In this document: piece by piece, positions 1-6,632 of the stretch
Numbering within the stretch: the first letter of the stretch is position 1
Layout: each line of letters opens with the position of its first letter
NCBI GenBank assembly: GCA_035527255.1
Contig: DATLAW010000273.1
Coordinates: forward strand, 1-8,244
Source: Thermohalobaculum sp035527255
Lineage (GTDB): Bacteria; Pseudomonadota; Alphaproteobacteria; Rhodobacterales; Rhodobacteraceae
DNA: 8,244 nt
Direction: 5' to 3'
Position numbers and translations under genes: made by a program
Notes under the pieces: generated by a model
Database searches by the model: none
What the model was told of the DNA's origin: nothing
Seen by the model: the letters and a program-made list of their open reading frames with translations, nothing else

Positions 1-337
1 GAAAGGGCGCGGCTCGTCCAAACTGAGCGCGATCCCCTCCGTTGTTCTCTATAAAAGAGCTCGTCATCGATCGATCTGCCGAAGTTTCAAAGGCGTTCAG
101 CAGTTTATGTACGATGCACTCGTTTCACACAAGCGGACTAGCAGAACCAATGGAATCCCGGCAATCGGCGCCTACATTTTCTGGAGATGGCACAGTTCAG
201 TTCCCGCAAATTAATGGCGCGTTACAATATCATGGAGGGCGGAAATCGCAGCGTGACGCAACTAAGAATTCCTGGCTGAAGCCAGATGGTGAATCTCGGC
301 TCGCATAAATCCGATTCGCGCGCAGGCATCCTGAGCG
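1..337. other. No convincing gene; possible 5' end of a minus-strand gene
   Basis: This stretch has a lower GC content than the rest of the window. An 88-codon plus-strand frame (42-308) has no recognisable motif, no clear ribosome binding site and unusual codon use, so I do not call it a gene. On the minus strand an ATG at 67 opens a frame that runs off the left edge (beginning MTSSFIENNGGDRAQFG). It could be the start of a downstream gene, but only 22 codons are visible and no good Shine-Dalgarno precedes it. A short inverted repeat (GTTAG-TGCG-CTAAC, 337-350) overlaps the stop codon of the stress-protein gene. It has no T-run on its 3' side, so it is a weak terminator candidate at best. 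I saw no FNR-type palindrome here. Confidence 0.3.
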
Positions 338-1180
338 TTAGTGCGCTAACAGAATCGGCACCGTGCTCTGGCGGATCATGTCGCGTGTGACGCCGCCGAA
401 AAGGGTCTCGCGCAGGCGCCAGTGGCCGTAGCCGCCCATCACGATCAAGTTGGCGTCGCAATCGGTCGCGTGGGTCAGAAGTCGCTCCGCCACGCTACGC
501 CCGCCGCTGGGCAACGGATCGACTGTAACCCGCACGCCATGCCGCGCCAGCGACGCGGCCAGGTCGGCGCCCGGTTCCTCGCCATGGGCATTCGCGCCGG
601 TATCCGGGTCGATCATGGCGATATGCACACTCTCGGCCGCCTCGATGAACGGCATTGCGTCATCGACTGCGCGGGCCGCCTCTTTGCACGACGTCCAGGC
701 GATCATGACCCGCTCGCCGAAGGCGCCGGCGGCCCACCGCCGCGGCACCATCACCATGGGCCGGCCGGCGTCGAACAGCACACCCTCAAGAACCTTGGTC
801 AACAGCGTCTCCTCAGCACTGTCGAAGGGCTGGCCGACGAGACTCAGATCCGCATAGCGCGCCTGGCGTGCGACAATCTCCGAAATCGCGGCGGCGGTAC
901 CGGTCGCGGAACGGACGCCGCCATCACGTTCTGATTTTGCCAGACGCGGCCGGGCGATGCCGGCAACCTCGTCGGCCACCGCCTTGGCGCGCTCGATATC
1001 CTGAACATAAATATCCGCTGCAACCTCGGTGCCAATACCATAGTAATAGGCCGGCTGTTCGGCCAACGCGCAGGCCGACAGTTGAGCGCCGAACCGCTCG
1101 GCCATGGCAATTGCGGTTTCAAGACGCGGCGCCGAGGCGTCTGATGCGTCGGCAAAGACGAGGAGGTTCATGAACGACAT
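338..1180 (-). CDS. Tandem-domain universal stress protein (UspA family)
   Basis: A cytoplasmic stress protein of 280 residues made of two Usp domains in tandem. The first domain starts with the beta-strand NLLVFADASD. The second starts near residue 155 with RVMIAWTSCKEAARA and ends with VPILLAH. Its ATP-binding loop reads GGYGHWRLRETLFGGVT, matching the family G-2x-G-9x-G pattern, with GG where many members have G followed by S or T. A longer frame opens at 1237, but I chose the ATG at 1180: the Usp fold starts directly after it, and it follows a purine-rich GGAAGGGAACC ribosome binding site. Such proteins are often induced by oxygen limitation or growth arrest. The FNR-like site and -10 upstream (1224-1265) agree with that. 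The client or pathway cannot be read from sequence. Confidence 0.9.
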   Translation of the reverse strand: MSFMNLLVFADASDASAPRLETAIAMAERFGAQLSACALAEQPAYYYGIGTEVAADIYVQDIERAKAVADEVAGIARPRLAKSERDGGVRSATGTAAAISEIVARQARYADLSLVGQPFDSAEETLLTKVLEGVLFDAGRPMVMVPRRWAAGAFGERVMIAWTSCKEAARAVDDAMPFIEAAESVHIAMIDPDTGANAHGEEPGADLAASLARHGVRVTVDPLPSGGRSVAERLLTHATDCDANLIVMGGYGHWRLRETLFGGVTRDMIRQSTVPILLAH

Positions 1181-1199
1181 CGCGGGGTTCCCTTCCGAC

Positions 1200-1620
1200 T
1201 CAACGCGGGTTGCTTCGAAATTGATTCTGCCTGCCATTCAGATTGCCCGCATTGCGCTTGATCAATCTGCGACTCTCATGAAGTGTCGCCCCGCGCGATG
1301 CAGTGCGGCCTTTCCATTCTAAAGGTAGGCAGGCAGCGCGGGGACTAGGGCCGCTTCCCCAACTCGTCCAGAAACTCCGCCGCCACGGGTAGAAGTTGAC
1401 TGCGTTCAAGTAAGTGTGGGCCAGCGCCGCCGCGGCAACCGCCTCGTTATAACCGCCGCACAGCCCGTGATCGGAGCCGAACACCAGCGCGACCCGCAGC
1501 GCGGAGCCGTTTCGCCGCGGCCCCGCCGCGCGTCGACGCTGCGTAGGACTATCTGCAAGCCCCGCAGAACTGTCTCGTAGAACCGATCTATCGAGGCCGC
1601 CTAACTTTCATCGGGTGTCG
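1200..1620 (-). pseudogene. atpG: Decayed gamma subunit of an alternate (N-type) F1Fo ATPase
   Basis: Fragments in different frames resemble, in the right order, the gamma subunit of the alternate Na+/H+ N-ATPase family. Read from about 1595 leftwards, they are IDRFYETVLRGLQIVLRS (like the family DYYRTVELGL helix); then, after a frameshift, RVALVFGSDHGLCGGYNEAV (the conserved FGSDQGL-GQFN segment); then, in a third frame, SQLLPVAAEFLDELGKRP, a TAG stop and SPRCLPTF. The last piece resembles the family region around RPWPSRxLPTF, with a tryptophan codon replaced by TAG. Beyond that only faint similarity continues toward 1200. The N-terminal helix and much of the middle are missing, and no other ATPase subunit is visible, so this is a relic. 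Family resemblance is from memory, without an alignment. Confidence 0.6.
1224..1265 (-). promoter_or_regulatory. Putative FNR-type class II promoter for the stress protein
   Basis: On the minus strand, TTGATCAAGCGCAA (1265-1252) has one perfect FNR half-site (TTGAT) and a degenerate second one (CGCAA for ATCAA). The hexamer CAGAAT (1229-1224) matches four of six -10 positions. It begins 30 bases from the centre of the palindrome, as expected for an activator bound at -41.5. The predicted start is near 1217, about 37 bases before the ATG at 1180. The imperfect half-site and the location inside decayed ATPase sequence lower confidence. Confidence 0.4.
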
Positions 1621-1627
1621 CACCGCG

Positions 1628-1641
1628 TTGACGCAGATCAA
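1628..1641. promoter_or_regulatory. FNR/FixK-type palindrome, target gene unclear
   Basis: TTGACGCAGATCAA fits the FixK/FNR consensus TTGA-N6-TCAA exactly, and the stricter TTGAT-N4-ATCAA with one mismatch. It lies between the end of the multihaem cytochrome (1731) and the ATPase relic. I found no good -10 hexamer 30 bases from its centre on either strand. It may be the leftover promoter of the decayed ATPase or an upstream site for the stress-protein gene. It could also be a chance match, because an open minus-strand frame also runs through it. Confidence 0.4.
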
Positions 1642-1730
1642 ATGGGGCATGGATTGGTGCAGAACGGAGGAAATGGGCGGTCAGATAGTCGACTGACAGA
1701 GGCTGTTCCCCCGCCGCACTTTGCTCCAGG

Positions 1731-2693
1731 CTAGCGCAGAAATTCCTTCGCCGGGTCAACGAATACACGCTGCACGTAGTCGGCGATGGCTCTTGCCTCC
1801 TGGCCGGACAGTACGTTGCTGAAACTAGGCATTGAGGTTGCGGACCTCGGCTCCAATGTCAACTTCGCGAAGAGCGTCGCATCGAAGTCCAGCGCAAACT
1901 GCCGCGTGGTGAGGTCGGGCGGGTTTGGGCGAAGAAACTTTCCCACCCAGTTTCGTCCGGTGCCATCGGCTGAATGGCAATCGGCGCACGCAGAAGCGTA
2001 TAGATCTTGGCCACGGAGCTCGGACGGTGTCGGGTCGGTGATCGCCGGAGCGACGTCGTGGATGGTCGGAGTGTCGTAATTGTCCTCATGTTCCGCGTGG
2101 CCGGACCAAAGCTCGGCCTCCAGCGCCTCGCCGTCCGGGCCGACCAATCCGACCGTGGTCGGGTTCGCCAATCGACCCTCATGGCACGAGATACAGGCCG
2201 AGCGAAACAACGCCAGGCCGGCCCGTTCGTTGGGTTGAAGCAGGCGATCGGGGACGTCTAGAGGTAACTCTCGGGTTGCGAAGGCGAACGCGGGTCCGTA
2301 GCGGAGTTCGTGATCGGGCCAGCCGTTCGTAACTGTGTGATAGGAAGTGTTGCTGGCGCGGCATTGGACAAAAACGTCGGTTACGAAGCTTGCCACATCA
2401 TCGATCTCGGCCGCCGAGAGCAGGCTTGAGAACGACTTCATCGCCGTGCCTGGTTTGCCTCGGCGAAGCGTCGCAATGATCCCGTCGCGATCAAGACCCG
2501 AAGCTGCAGTAAAGTCGCGCGGTTTTGGGTCGAGCATCGTCGCGGCCACCGTTTCGGCATTGCCATCATAGCCGTGGCAGAAGTAGCAGCTTCGGTTGTA
2601 GACCGCGCGCCCGCGCTCGAGTGCGCTAGGATCACTCGACTGGCACGTCAGTTTTTTTTTATGTTCGTCGATGGCGTTGCGGAGCGCTGCCAA
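1731..2693 (-). CDS. Tri-haem c-type cytochrome, probably the C-terminal half of a frameshift fusion
   Basis: A 320-codon open frame with three haem sites: CYFCH (residues 36-40), CISCH (167-171) and CADCH (236-240). The first and third lie in standard class I cytochrome c domains with likely Met ligands in GTAMKSF (near 85) and TSMPSF (near 288). The middle site has a shorter, less typical domain. Haem is attached only after export, yet the frame has no signal peptide and no ATG before the first haem site; position 2693 is a TTG inside the upstream gene. The frame overlaps that gene by 46 bases and shares its A9 run (2652-2660). A -1 shift there would attach it to the exported upstream protein. 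Residues LTCQSSDP look like the mature start of a lipoprotein whose signal is gone. Alternatives are a non-expressed relic or a sequencing error in the homopolymer. The role is electron transfer, partner unknown. Confidence 0.8.
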   Translation of the reverse strand: MAALRNAIDEHKKKLTCQSSDPSALERGRAVYNRSCYFCHGYDGNAETVAATMLDPKPRDFTAASGLDRDGIIATLRRGKPGTAMKSFSSLLSAAEIDDVASFVTDVFVQCRASNTSYHTVTNGWPDHELRYGPAFAFATRELPLDVPDRLLQPNERAGLALFRSACISCHEGRLANPTTVGLVGPDGEALEAELWSGHAEHEDNYDTPTIHDVAPAITDPTPSELRGQDLYASACADCHSADGTGRNWVGKFLRPNPPDLTTRQFALDFDATLFAKLTLEPRSATSMPSFSNVLSGQEARAIADYVQRVFVDPAKEFLR

Positions 2694-3796
2694 CCAAGAC
2701 TTCCCGGTTCACCGATAGCGGAGAACCGGTCCGGATGCAGGAAGGCGCGGTAAACATACTCGGCGACATTGGCGATCTGCTGCGGGGTCAGCACCTTGTC
2801 CCAGGACGGCATCGTCGATCCGGTGACGCCCTCGCTAATCTCCTCCAATAGCTTGGGGCGATCCAGCTCGGTGCGCGCCTCATGCGAAAGGAAGTCCTTC
2901 GGCTTTTTGATCATGAAATATGCGCGCCGGCCCTCGCCATCGCCCTTTGGCCCGTGGCATTCGGCGCAATTGGCGTTGTAGAAGGCCTTTCCCCAAACTG
3001 GGTCACCGGCCAGTCCGGCCGGAAACGGTGCATCCTTTCCGTCGTCGGTCTGATCTCCGACAGCATGGTCTTGGCCGTGGTCATGGCCACCCGCACCGAG
3101 GCCCATGCCTGAGGGCATGAAGGCAGCGCGAATGTAGTCAACCGTCGCCGCAATCTCCTCGTTGCTAAGCTGGACCGCGAACGGCATCATCGCCGTACCC
3201 TTTTTGCCGAATGTGACCGCCTCGATCATCTTCTCCCGGGTCAGCTGATCAAGGCCGTGTGACGTAAATGCCGCAGGCGGCGGGTTCAGACTATTCTGCG
3301 CCCACGATGCAGCGTCGCCGCGATCGCCATGGCAGACACTGCAATCGCGCGAATAGATTCCGCGCCCGACCGCGGTATCGGCGTCCGGCGCCGGCAGCAT
3401 CAAATAACTACGCAGGTAGCCAATGATCACCGTGCTATCGGCTTCCGAAAGTGGTGCCGCGAGGCGGCCATCATGATTGCGATCGAGGGATTCCGACATC
3501 GCCTGGCGGGTCAATCGCACGAGCGCCTCGGCGTCGGCAAAATCGGTCGCGGCAGCGTCCGTGCCGTGCCCGCGCTCACCATGACAGGCGGCACAGCGGT
3601 CAATATAGAGCTGTCGCGCGCCAATGAGGGCAGCGCCCGCCTTGAGCCGCGCTGCCTCGCCTGCTACCTGCTGCGCGGCGGGCGTATGGGTATGGCTCTC
3701 ATCGGAGCCAGCCGCCAGTAGAGCGCCCGGAAATCCGATTATGGCGACAATCAATAAGGCGCCGCGCCGCGCGCGCCTGGTGCTGGGCGGGGTCAT
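2648..3796 (-). CDS. Exported tri-haem c-type cytochrome (N-terminal half of a possible hexa-haem fusion)
   Basis: A periplasmic electron-transfer protein of 382 residues. I chose the ATG at 3796 over the longer frame from 3934: it follows GAGAGAGG and starts a clear Sec signal peptide, with arginines, then GALLIVAIIGFPGALLAAG. Three cytochrome c domains follow, with haem sites CAACH (68-72), CSVCH (152-156) and CAECH (277-281). Domains two and three have likely axial methionines in TAMMPF (near 203-204) and STMPSW (near 329). Domain one lacks that motif and instead carries an EF-hand-like DRNHDGRL (105-112). A glycine-histidine-aspartate linker (about 229-255, containing GGHDHGQDH) separates domains two and three. 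The frame ends in a lysine-rich tail at the A9 run, immediately followed by UGA and overlapping the next cytochrome frame. Expression is probably from the divergent control region at 3901-3972. Confidence 0.9.
   Translation of the reverse strand: MTPPSTRRARRGALLIVAIIGFPGALLAAGSDESHTHTPAAQQVAGEAARLKAGAALIGARQLYIDRCAACHGERGHGTDAAATDFADAEALVRLTRQAMSESLDRNHDGRLAAPLSEADSTVIIGYLRSYLMLPAPDADTAVGRGIYSRDCSVCHGDRGDAASWAQNSLNPPPAAFTSHGLDQLTREKMIEAVTFGKKGTAMMPFAVQLSNEEIAATVDYIRAAFMPSGMGLGAGGHDHGQDHAVGDQTDDGKDAPFPAGLAGDPVWGKAFYNANCAECHGPKGDGEGRRAYFMIKKPKDFLSHEARTELDRPKLLEEISEGVTGSTMPSWDKVLTPQQIANVAEYVYRAFLHPDRFSAIGEPGSLGWQRSATPSTNIKKN
2651..2661 (-). other. A9 slippery run joining the two multihaem reading frames
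   Basis: The minus strand reads ATA AAA AAA AAC TGA in the frame of the upstream cytochrome. This contains the in-phase slippery heptamers A_AAA_AAA and A_AAA_AAC directly before the UGA stop. A -1 ribosomal shift, or insertion of one A during transcription, moves the reading frame into the downstream tri-haem frame. The product would be about 688 residues long, with six haem sites and a single signal peptide. A homopolymer of this length is also a common place for sequencing or assembly errors, so the fusion could equally be a normal single gene in the living cell. Confidence 0.5.
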
Positions 3797-3900
3797 TCGC
3801 CTGCCTCTCTCGCGGAGGTCCGCTGAACATACATTGGCATCGGAAATCGTCGCTCTGCCGTGGTCAAAAGTCAACCGCGCCAAATCCGCGCAAGGGGGAA

Positions 3901-3972
3901 TTATCGAGCATGTTGACTTCACCTGCGCGCTCAAAACATGCTATATTCTCGATAAATAAGGCCCGATGGCAA
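3901..3972. promoter_or_regulatory. Divergent control region with nested inverted repeats
   Basis: Two perfect 8-base inverted repeats are nested here. TTATCGAG (3901-3908) pairs with CTCGATAA (3948-3955), and AGCATGTT (3907-3914) pairs with AACATGCT (3935-3942). Promoter-like elements overlap them. On the plus strand there is an extended -10, TGCTATATT (3939-3947), facing ccmI. On the minus strand TTGCCA (3972-3967) and GAGAAT (3950-3945), 16 bases apart, face the cytochromes. The arrangement suggests a single regulator controlling both directions. I do not recognise its binding motif; it is not an FNR site. The hexamers are only partial matches to consensus. Confidence 0.4.
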
Positions 3973-4008
3973 AAGGATCGTCGGCGAAGCCAATGACGTG
4001 GACGAGAC

Positions 4009-4095
4009 ATGAAGACCTTCCCGCCGCCCGGATACTGCCGTAACCCTCGCGACGATTTCAACGCCGCATTTGGCAACTGCAAGATCGCGCCATGA
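4009..4095 (+). CDS. Possible 28-residue leader ORF overlapping ccmI
   Basis: ATG at 4009 opens 28 codons (MKTFPPPGYC... ending CKIAP) and stops at TGA 4093-4095. That stop overlaps the ccmI ATG in an ATGA junction typical of translational coupling. The sequence GGACGAG just before the start is a weak ribosome binding site. A second short frame (3966-4043, 25 codons, preceded by AAGG) lies in another phase upstream. ccmI itself has a poor ribosome binding site, which would fit coupled translation. No homologue is recognised and the length is within chance, so the call is tentative. Confidence 0.2.
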   Translation: MKTFPPPGYCRNPRDDFNAAFGNCKIAP

Positions 4096-5285
4096 TCATG
4101 TGGTTATTGCCGTTCGCGATATTGTTATTTTTGACCGCATCCGGACTGCTGCTGCCAGCGTTGTTCGGGCGTTCCGCGCCGGCTTCCTTGCGAGCGGAGA
4201 GCGCGAGCGCCGTTCTTCGTGATAAACTGACCCAGGTCGCGCGCGACCGCGAAGTCGGGTTGATCGGCCCCGAGGAAGCCATCGGCGCCGAGGCCGAGAT
4301 TTCCAGGGCCTTGATCGCCTCGACGCGCGAAGCCGAGGTCGAAATGGCTGGCGGTCCGCCCGGTAGCGGTGGATGGGCCGGTATTGCCCTGGTCGCGGCA
4401 CTCGCGCTCGGCGGATCTGTCGAACTCTATCGATCTCTCGGAGCATACGATCTGCCGGATCAGCCTCTTGCGGCCCGTGACATCGGGCCCGGGCAAGCTG
4501 CGCCGACCCTGATGAGCGAGCATGACGGCAGTTTGATGAACGACGCGATCATCTCGCTCAAAGCCCGACTGGAGCAGGATCCCGGCAATGCCGAGCAGTG
4601 GCTGCTTCTGGCCCGATCCTACTCCGCCGTTGGAGCGCATGCGGAGTCCGCGGCGGCCTATGCCCGACTGATCGAATTGGCACCCGCAGCGACTGAAGTG
4701 CGGGGCGATTACGCCGAGGCATTGGTGCGTGCCGAGGACGGTTTCGTCGGTCCTAATGCAGTGGCAGGCTTTGAGATGGTGCTGGCAGAAGCGGCGGATG
4801 ATCCAAGGGCGTTGTACTATCTCGCGCTGCGTGACGCACAGAACGGCGACTCGCTCAAAGCGGCGCAAGGTTGGGCGAGAATACTACAGACCGCGCCCGC
4901 TGACGCGCCCTACCAGTCGGCAATCCGCGAAATACTCGATGCGATCATCGAGGATGCGAACCTCGACCGGGCTGCTCTCGATATCCCGTTCGAGTCGGCG
5001 CCTGCTGCCTTGCCGGGCCCAAGTGCCGAGGATGTCGCAGCTGCGGCGGCACTGCCCGGAGACCAGCAATTAGAGATGATACGGGGCATGGTCGCCCGGC
5101 TTGAGAGCCGTCTCGCGGAGGAACCCGGCGATGTCGAGGGCTGGCTACGGTTGGCGCGCTCGCGAGCGGTTCTGGGCGAGCCTGAGGCTGGAGTCGAGGT
5201 GCTGGAACGTGCATTAGCGAGGAACCCAGGGGATCCGAATCTGCAATCCGCACTGGCTGATCTGCGCGCCGCGATCACTAAATAG
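4092..5285 (+). CDS. ccmI: Cytochrome c maturation protein CcmI (CycH), TPR-containing
   Basis: CcmI is the membrane chaperone of the System I cytochrome c maturation pathway. It captures unfolded apocytochrome c and hands it to the CcmF/CcmH haem ligase. The protein has 397 residues. TM1 is at about 3-27 (LLPFAILLFLTASGLLLPALF). A cytoplasmic loop follows with the family pattern of short charged helices (LRDKLTQVARDREVGLIGPE). TM2 is at about 93-112, and the typical LPDQPLAAR motif comes just after it. A periplasmic TPR region (about 150-280, e.g. NAEQWLLLARSYSAVGAHAE) and a C-terminal TPR pair (about 330-395, GDVEGWLRLARSRAVLGEPE) complete it. Length and layout match alphaproteobacterial CycH. 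No other ccm gene is in the window, whereas ccmI usually ends a ccm operon. Here it sits divergently beside multihaem cytochromes. An in-frame ATG at 4098 is an alternative start. Confidence 0.9.
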   Translation: MIMWLLPFAILLFLTASGLLLPALFGRSAPASLRAESASAVLRDKLTQVARDREVGLIGPEEAIGAEAEISRALIASTREAEVEMAGGPPGSGGWAGIALVAALALGGSVELYRSLGAYDLPDQPLAARDIGPGQAAPTLMSEHDGSLMNDAIISLKARLEQDPGNAEQWLLLARSYSAVGAHAESAAAYARLIELAPAATEVRGDYAEALVRAEDGFVGPNAVAGFEMVLAEAADDPRALYYLALRDAQNGDSLKAAQGWARILQTAPADAPYQSAIREILDAIIEDANLDRAALDIPFESAPAALPGPSAEDVAAAAALPGDQQLEMIRGMVARLESRLAEEPGDVEGWLRLARSRAVLGEPEAGVEVLERALARNPGDPNLQSALADLRAAITK

Positions 5286-5337
5286 ACCATCGAGGAGGCG
5301 GTGTCACCCGATCTCCGAGATACCGTCGACCGGCCAA

Positions 5338-6612
5338 TCAGCGGGCAAACGGGATCCCGAGTTGCTTCCAAACCGCCGTCAGGGCTTGCACCAAATGTTC
5401 GATCATCTCGTCGCTGTGAACCGGAGACGGCGTGATCCGCAGCCGCTCGGTGCCGCGCGGCACGGTTGGGTAGTTGATTGGCTGAATGTAGATATCGTGG
5501 TCGCTCATCAACAAATCAGTGGCGCGTTTGCACATAACCGGGTCACCGACCAGTACCGGCACGATATGGGTCTCGGACGGCATCACCGGGAGACCAGCGT
5601 CACCGAGCCGCTTCTTGACGAGTGCGGCGCGTTCCTGATGGCAGTCGCGGAGGAATTGATCCTGCTTGACGTGACGCACCGAGGCGCAAGCCGCGGCAGC
5701 GATCGCCGGCGGAAGGGCGGTGGAGAAGATGAACCCGGACGACGCAGTTCTCACCCAGTCGACGATTACCTCAGAGGCCGCGATATAGCCGCCGATGACG
5801 CCGAAGCCCTTGGCCAACGTGCCATTGATAACATCGATCTGATCCATCAATCCGCGTGCCTCGGCGACGCCCCCGCCGCGCGGACCGTAGAGGCCAACCG
5901 CATGCACCTCGTCGATGTAGGTCAACGCACCGTAACGGTCGGCGAGATTGCAGATCTCGGCGATCGGCGCGGTATCGCCGTCCATTGAGTACACCGACTC
6001 GAAGGCAATCAGCTTCGGCCGCTTTGGGTCATCGGCGGCGAGAAGGCTTTCGAGGTGCGCGACGTCGTTGTGCCGAAACAACCGCTTCTCGGATCTGCCG
6101 TTTCGAATGCCCGTGATCATCGATGCGTGATTCCACTCGTCCGAGTAGACAATACAACCAGGCAGACTGGAAATCAGGGTCGACAGCGCCGCCTCGTTGG
6201 CGACATAGCCTGATGTGAACACCAGAGCAGCGGGCTTGTGGTGGAGATCGGCCAGTTCGCGCTCCAATTCGACGATTGGATGCGAGGTGCCGGAGATATT
6301 TCGCGTGCCGCCCGCCCCCGCGCCGTAGCTGGCAAGGGCTTCCGTCATCGCTTGTATCACCACTGGATGCTGGCCCATTCCAAGATAGTCATTCGAGCAC
6401 CAAATGGTGACGGGGCGTTGGCCGCCAGATTCGAAAAGTTCGGCATTCGGGAACGCGCCGGCCTTGCGGGCAAGTTCCGCGAACACGCGGTAGCGCCCTT
6501 CCGCTTTCACCACATTCAGCTGATCGACAAAAAATTCTTGATAATTGCGGGAACGCCACGCCGTGGGTCTCGGTGCGCCAAGTCGATCCATTGCCATTGC
6601 TGTTTCACCCAT
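5338..6612 (-). CDS. hemA: 5-aminolevulinate synthase (C4 pathway)
   Basis: This PLP enzyme condenses glycine with succinyl-CoA to form 5-aminolevulinate, the first committed step of haem synthesis in Alphaproteobacteria. The 424-residue product contains the full set of class II alpha-oxoamine synthase signatures: WCSNDYLGMG (71-80), GAGAGGTRNISGTSH (97-111), DEVHAVGLYG (234-243), the PLP-lysine segment GTLAKGFGVIGGY with Lys268, and INYPTVPRGTERLR (379-392). The usual length is about 400-410; the extra residues are a short N-terminal tail. The start at 6612 follows GGGAG at good spacing, with further in-frame ATGs at residues 6 and 8. It lies 69 bases behind the cytochrome c gene on the same strand and is probably cotranscribed from the FNR promoter at 7288-7329. 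This suggests a regulated, possibly second, copy that raises haem supply when cytochromes are made. Confidence 0.96.
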   Translation of the reverse strand: MGETAMAMDRLGAPRPTAWRSRNYQEFFVDQLNVVKAEGRYRVFAELARKAGAFPNAELFESGGQRPVTIWCSNDYLGMGQHPVVIQAMTEALASYGAGAGGTRNISGTSHPIVELERELADLHHKPAALVFTSGYVANEAALSTLISSLPGCIVYSDEWNHASMITGIRNGRSEKRLFRHNDVAHLESLLAADDPKRPKLIAFESVYSMDGDTAPIAEICNLADRYGALTYIDEVHAVGLYGPRGGGVAEARGLMDQIDVINGTLAKGFGVIGGYIAASEVIVDWVRTASSGFIFSTALPPAIAAAACASVRHVKQDQFLRDCHQERAALVKKRLGDAGLPVMPSETHIVPVLVGDPVMCKRATDLLMSDHDIYIQPINYPTVPRGTERLRITPSPVHSDEMIEHLVQALTAVWKQLGIPFAR

Positions 6613-6632
6613 CAGCCTGCTCCCGTGATGTT

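Noticed and set aside
42..308. 88-codon plus-strand frame
   Set aside because: No motif, no ribosome binding site and atypical composition; too short to trust without homologues.
422..934. Long plus-strand frame opposite the stress-protein gene
   Set aside because: Antisense shadow in GC-rich DNA; the minus-strand frame has clear Usp motifs.
2651..2661. T9 run on the plus strand as an intrinsic terminator
   Set aside because: No GC-rich hairpin precedes it and it lies inside cytochrome coding sequence on the other strand.
3912..3934. TTGA...TCAA as an FNR site in the divergent control region
   Set aside because: The half-sites are separated by far more than the required six bases.
4125..4868. 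247-codon minus-strand frame opposite ccmI
   Set aside because: Antisense shadow; the plus strand encodes recognisable CcmI motifs across the same bases.
5286..5337. Terminator between the convergent ccmI and hemA genes
   Set aside because: Only a tiny palindrome (ATCTC-C-GAGAT) is present, with no T-run on either side.
5362..5988. 208-codon plus-strand frame opposite hemA
   Set aside because: Antisense shadow of a fully recognisable enzyme.
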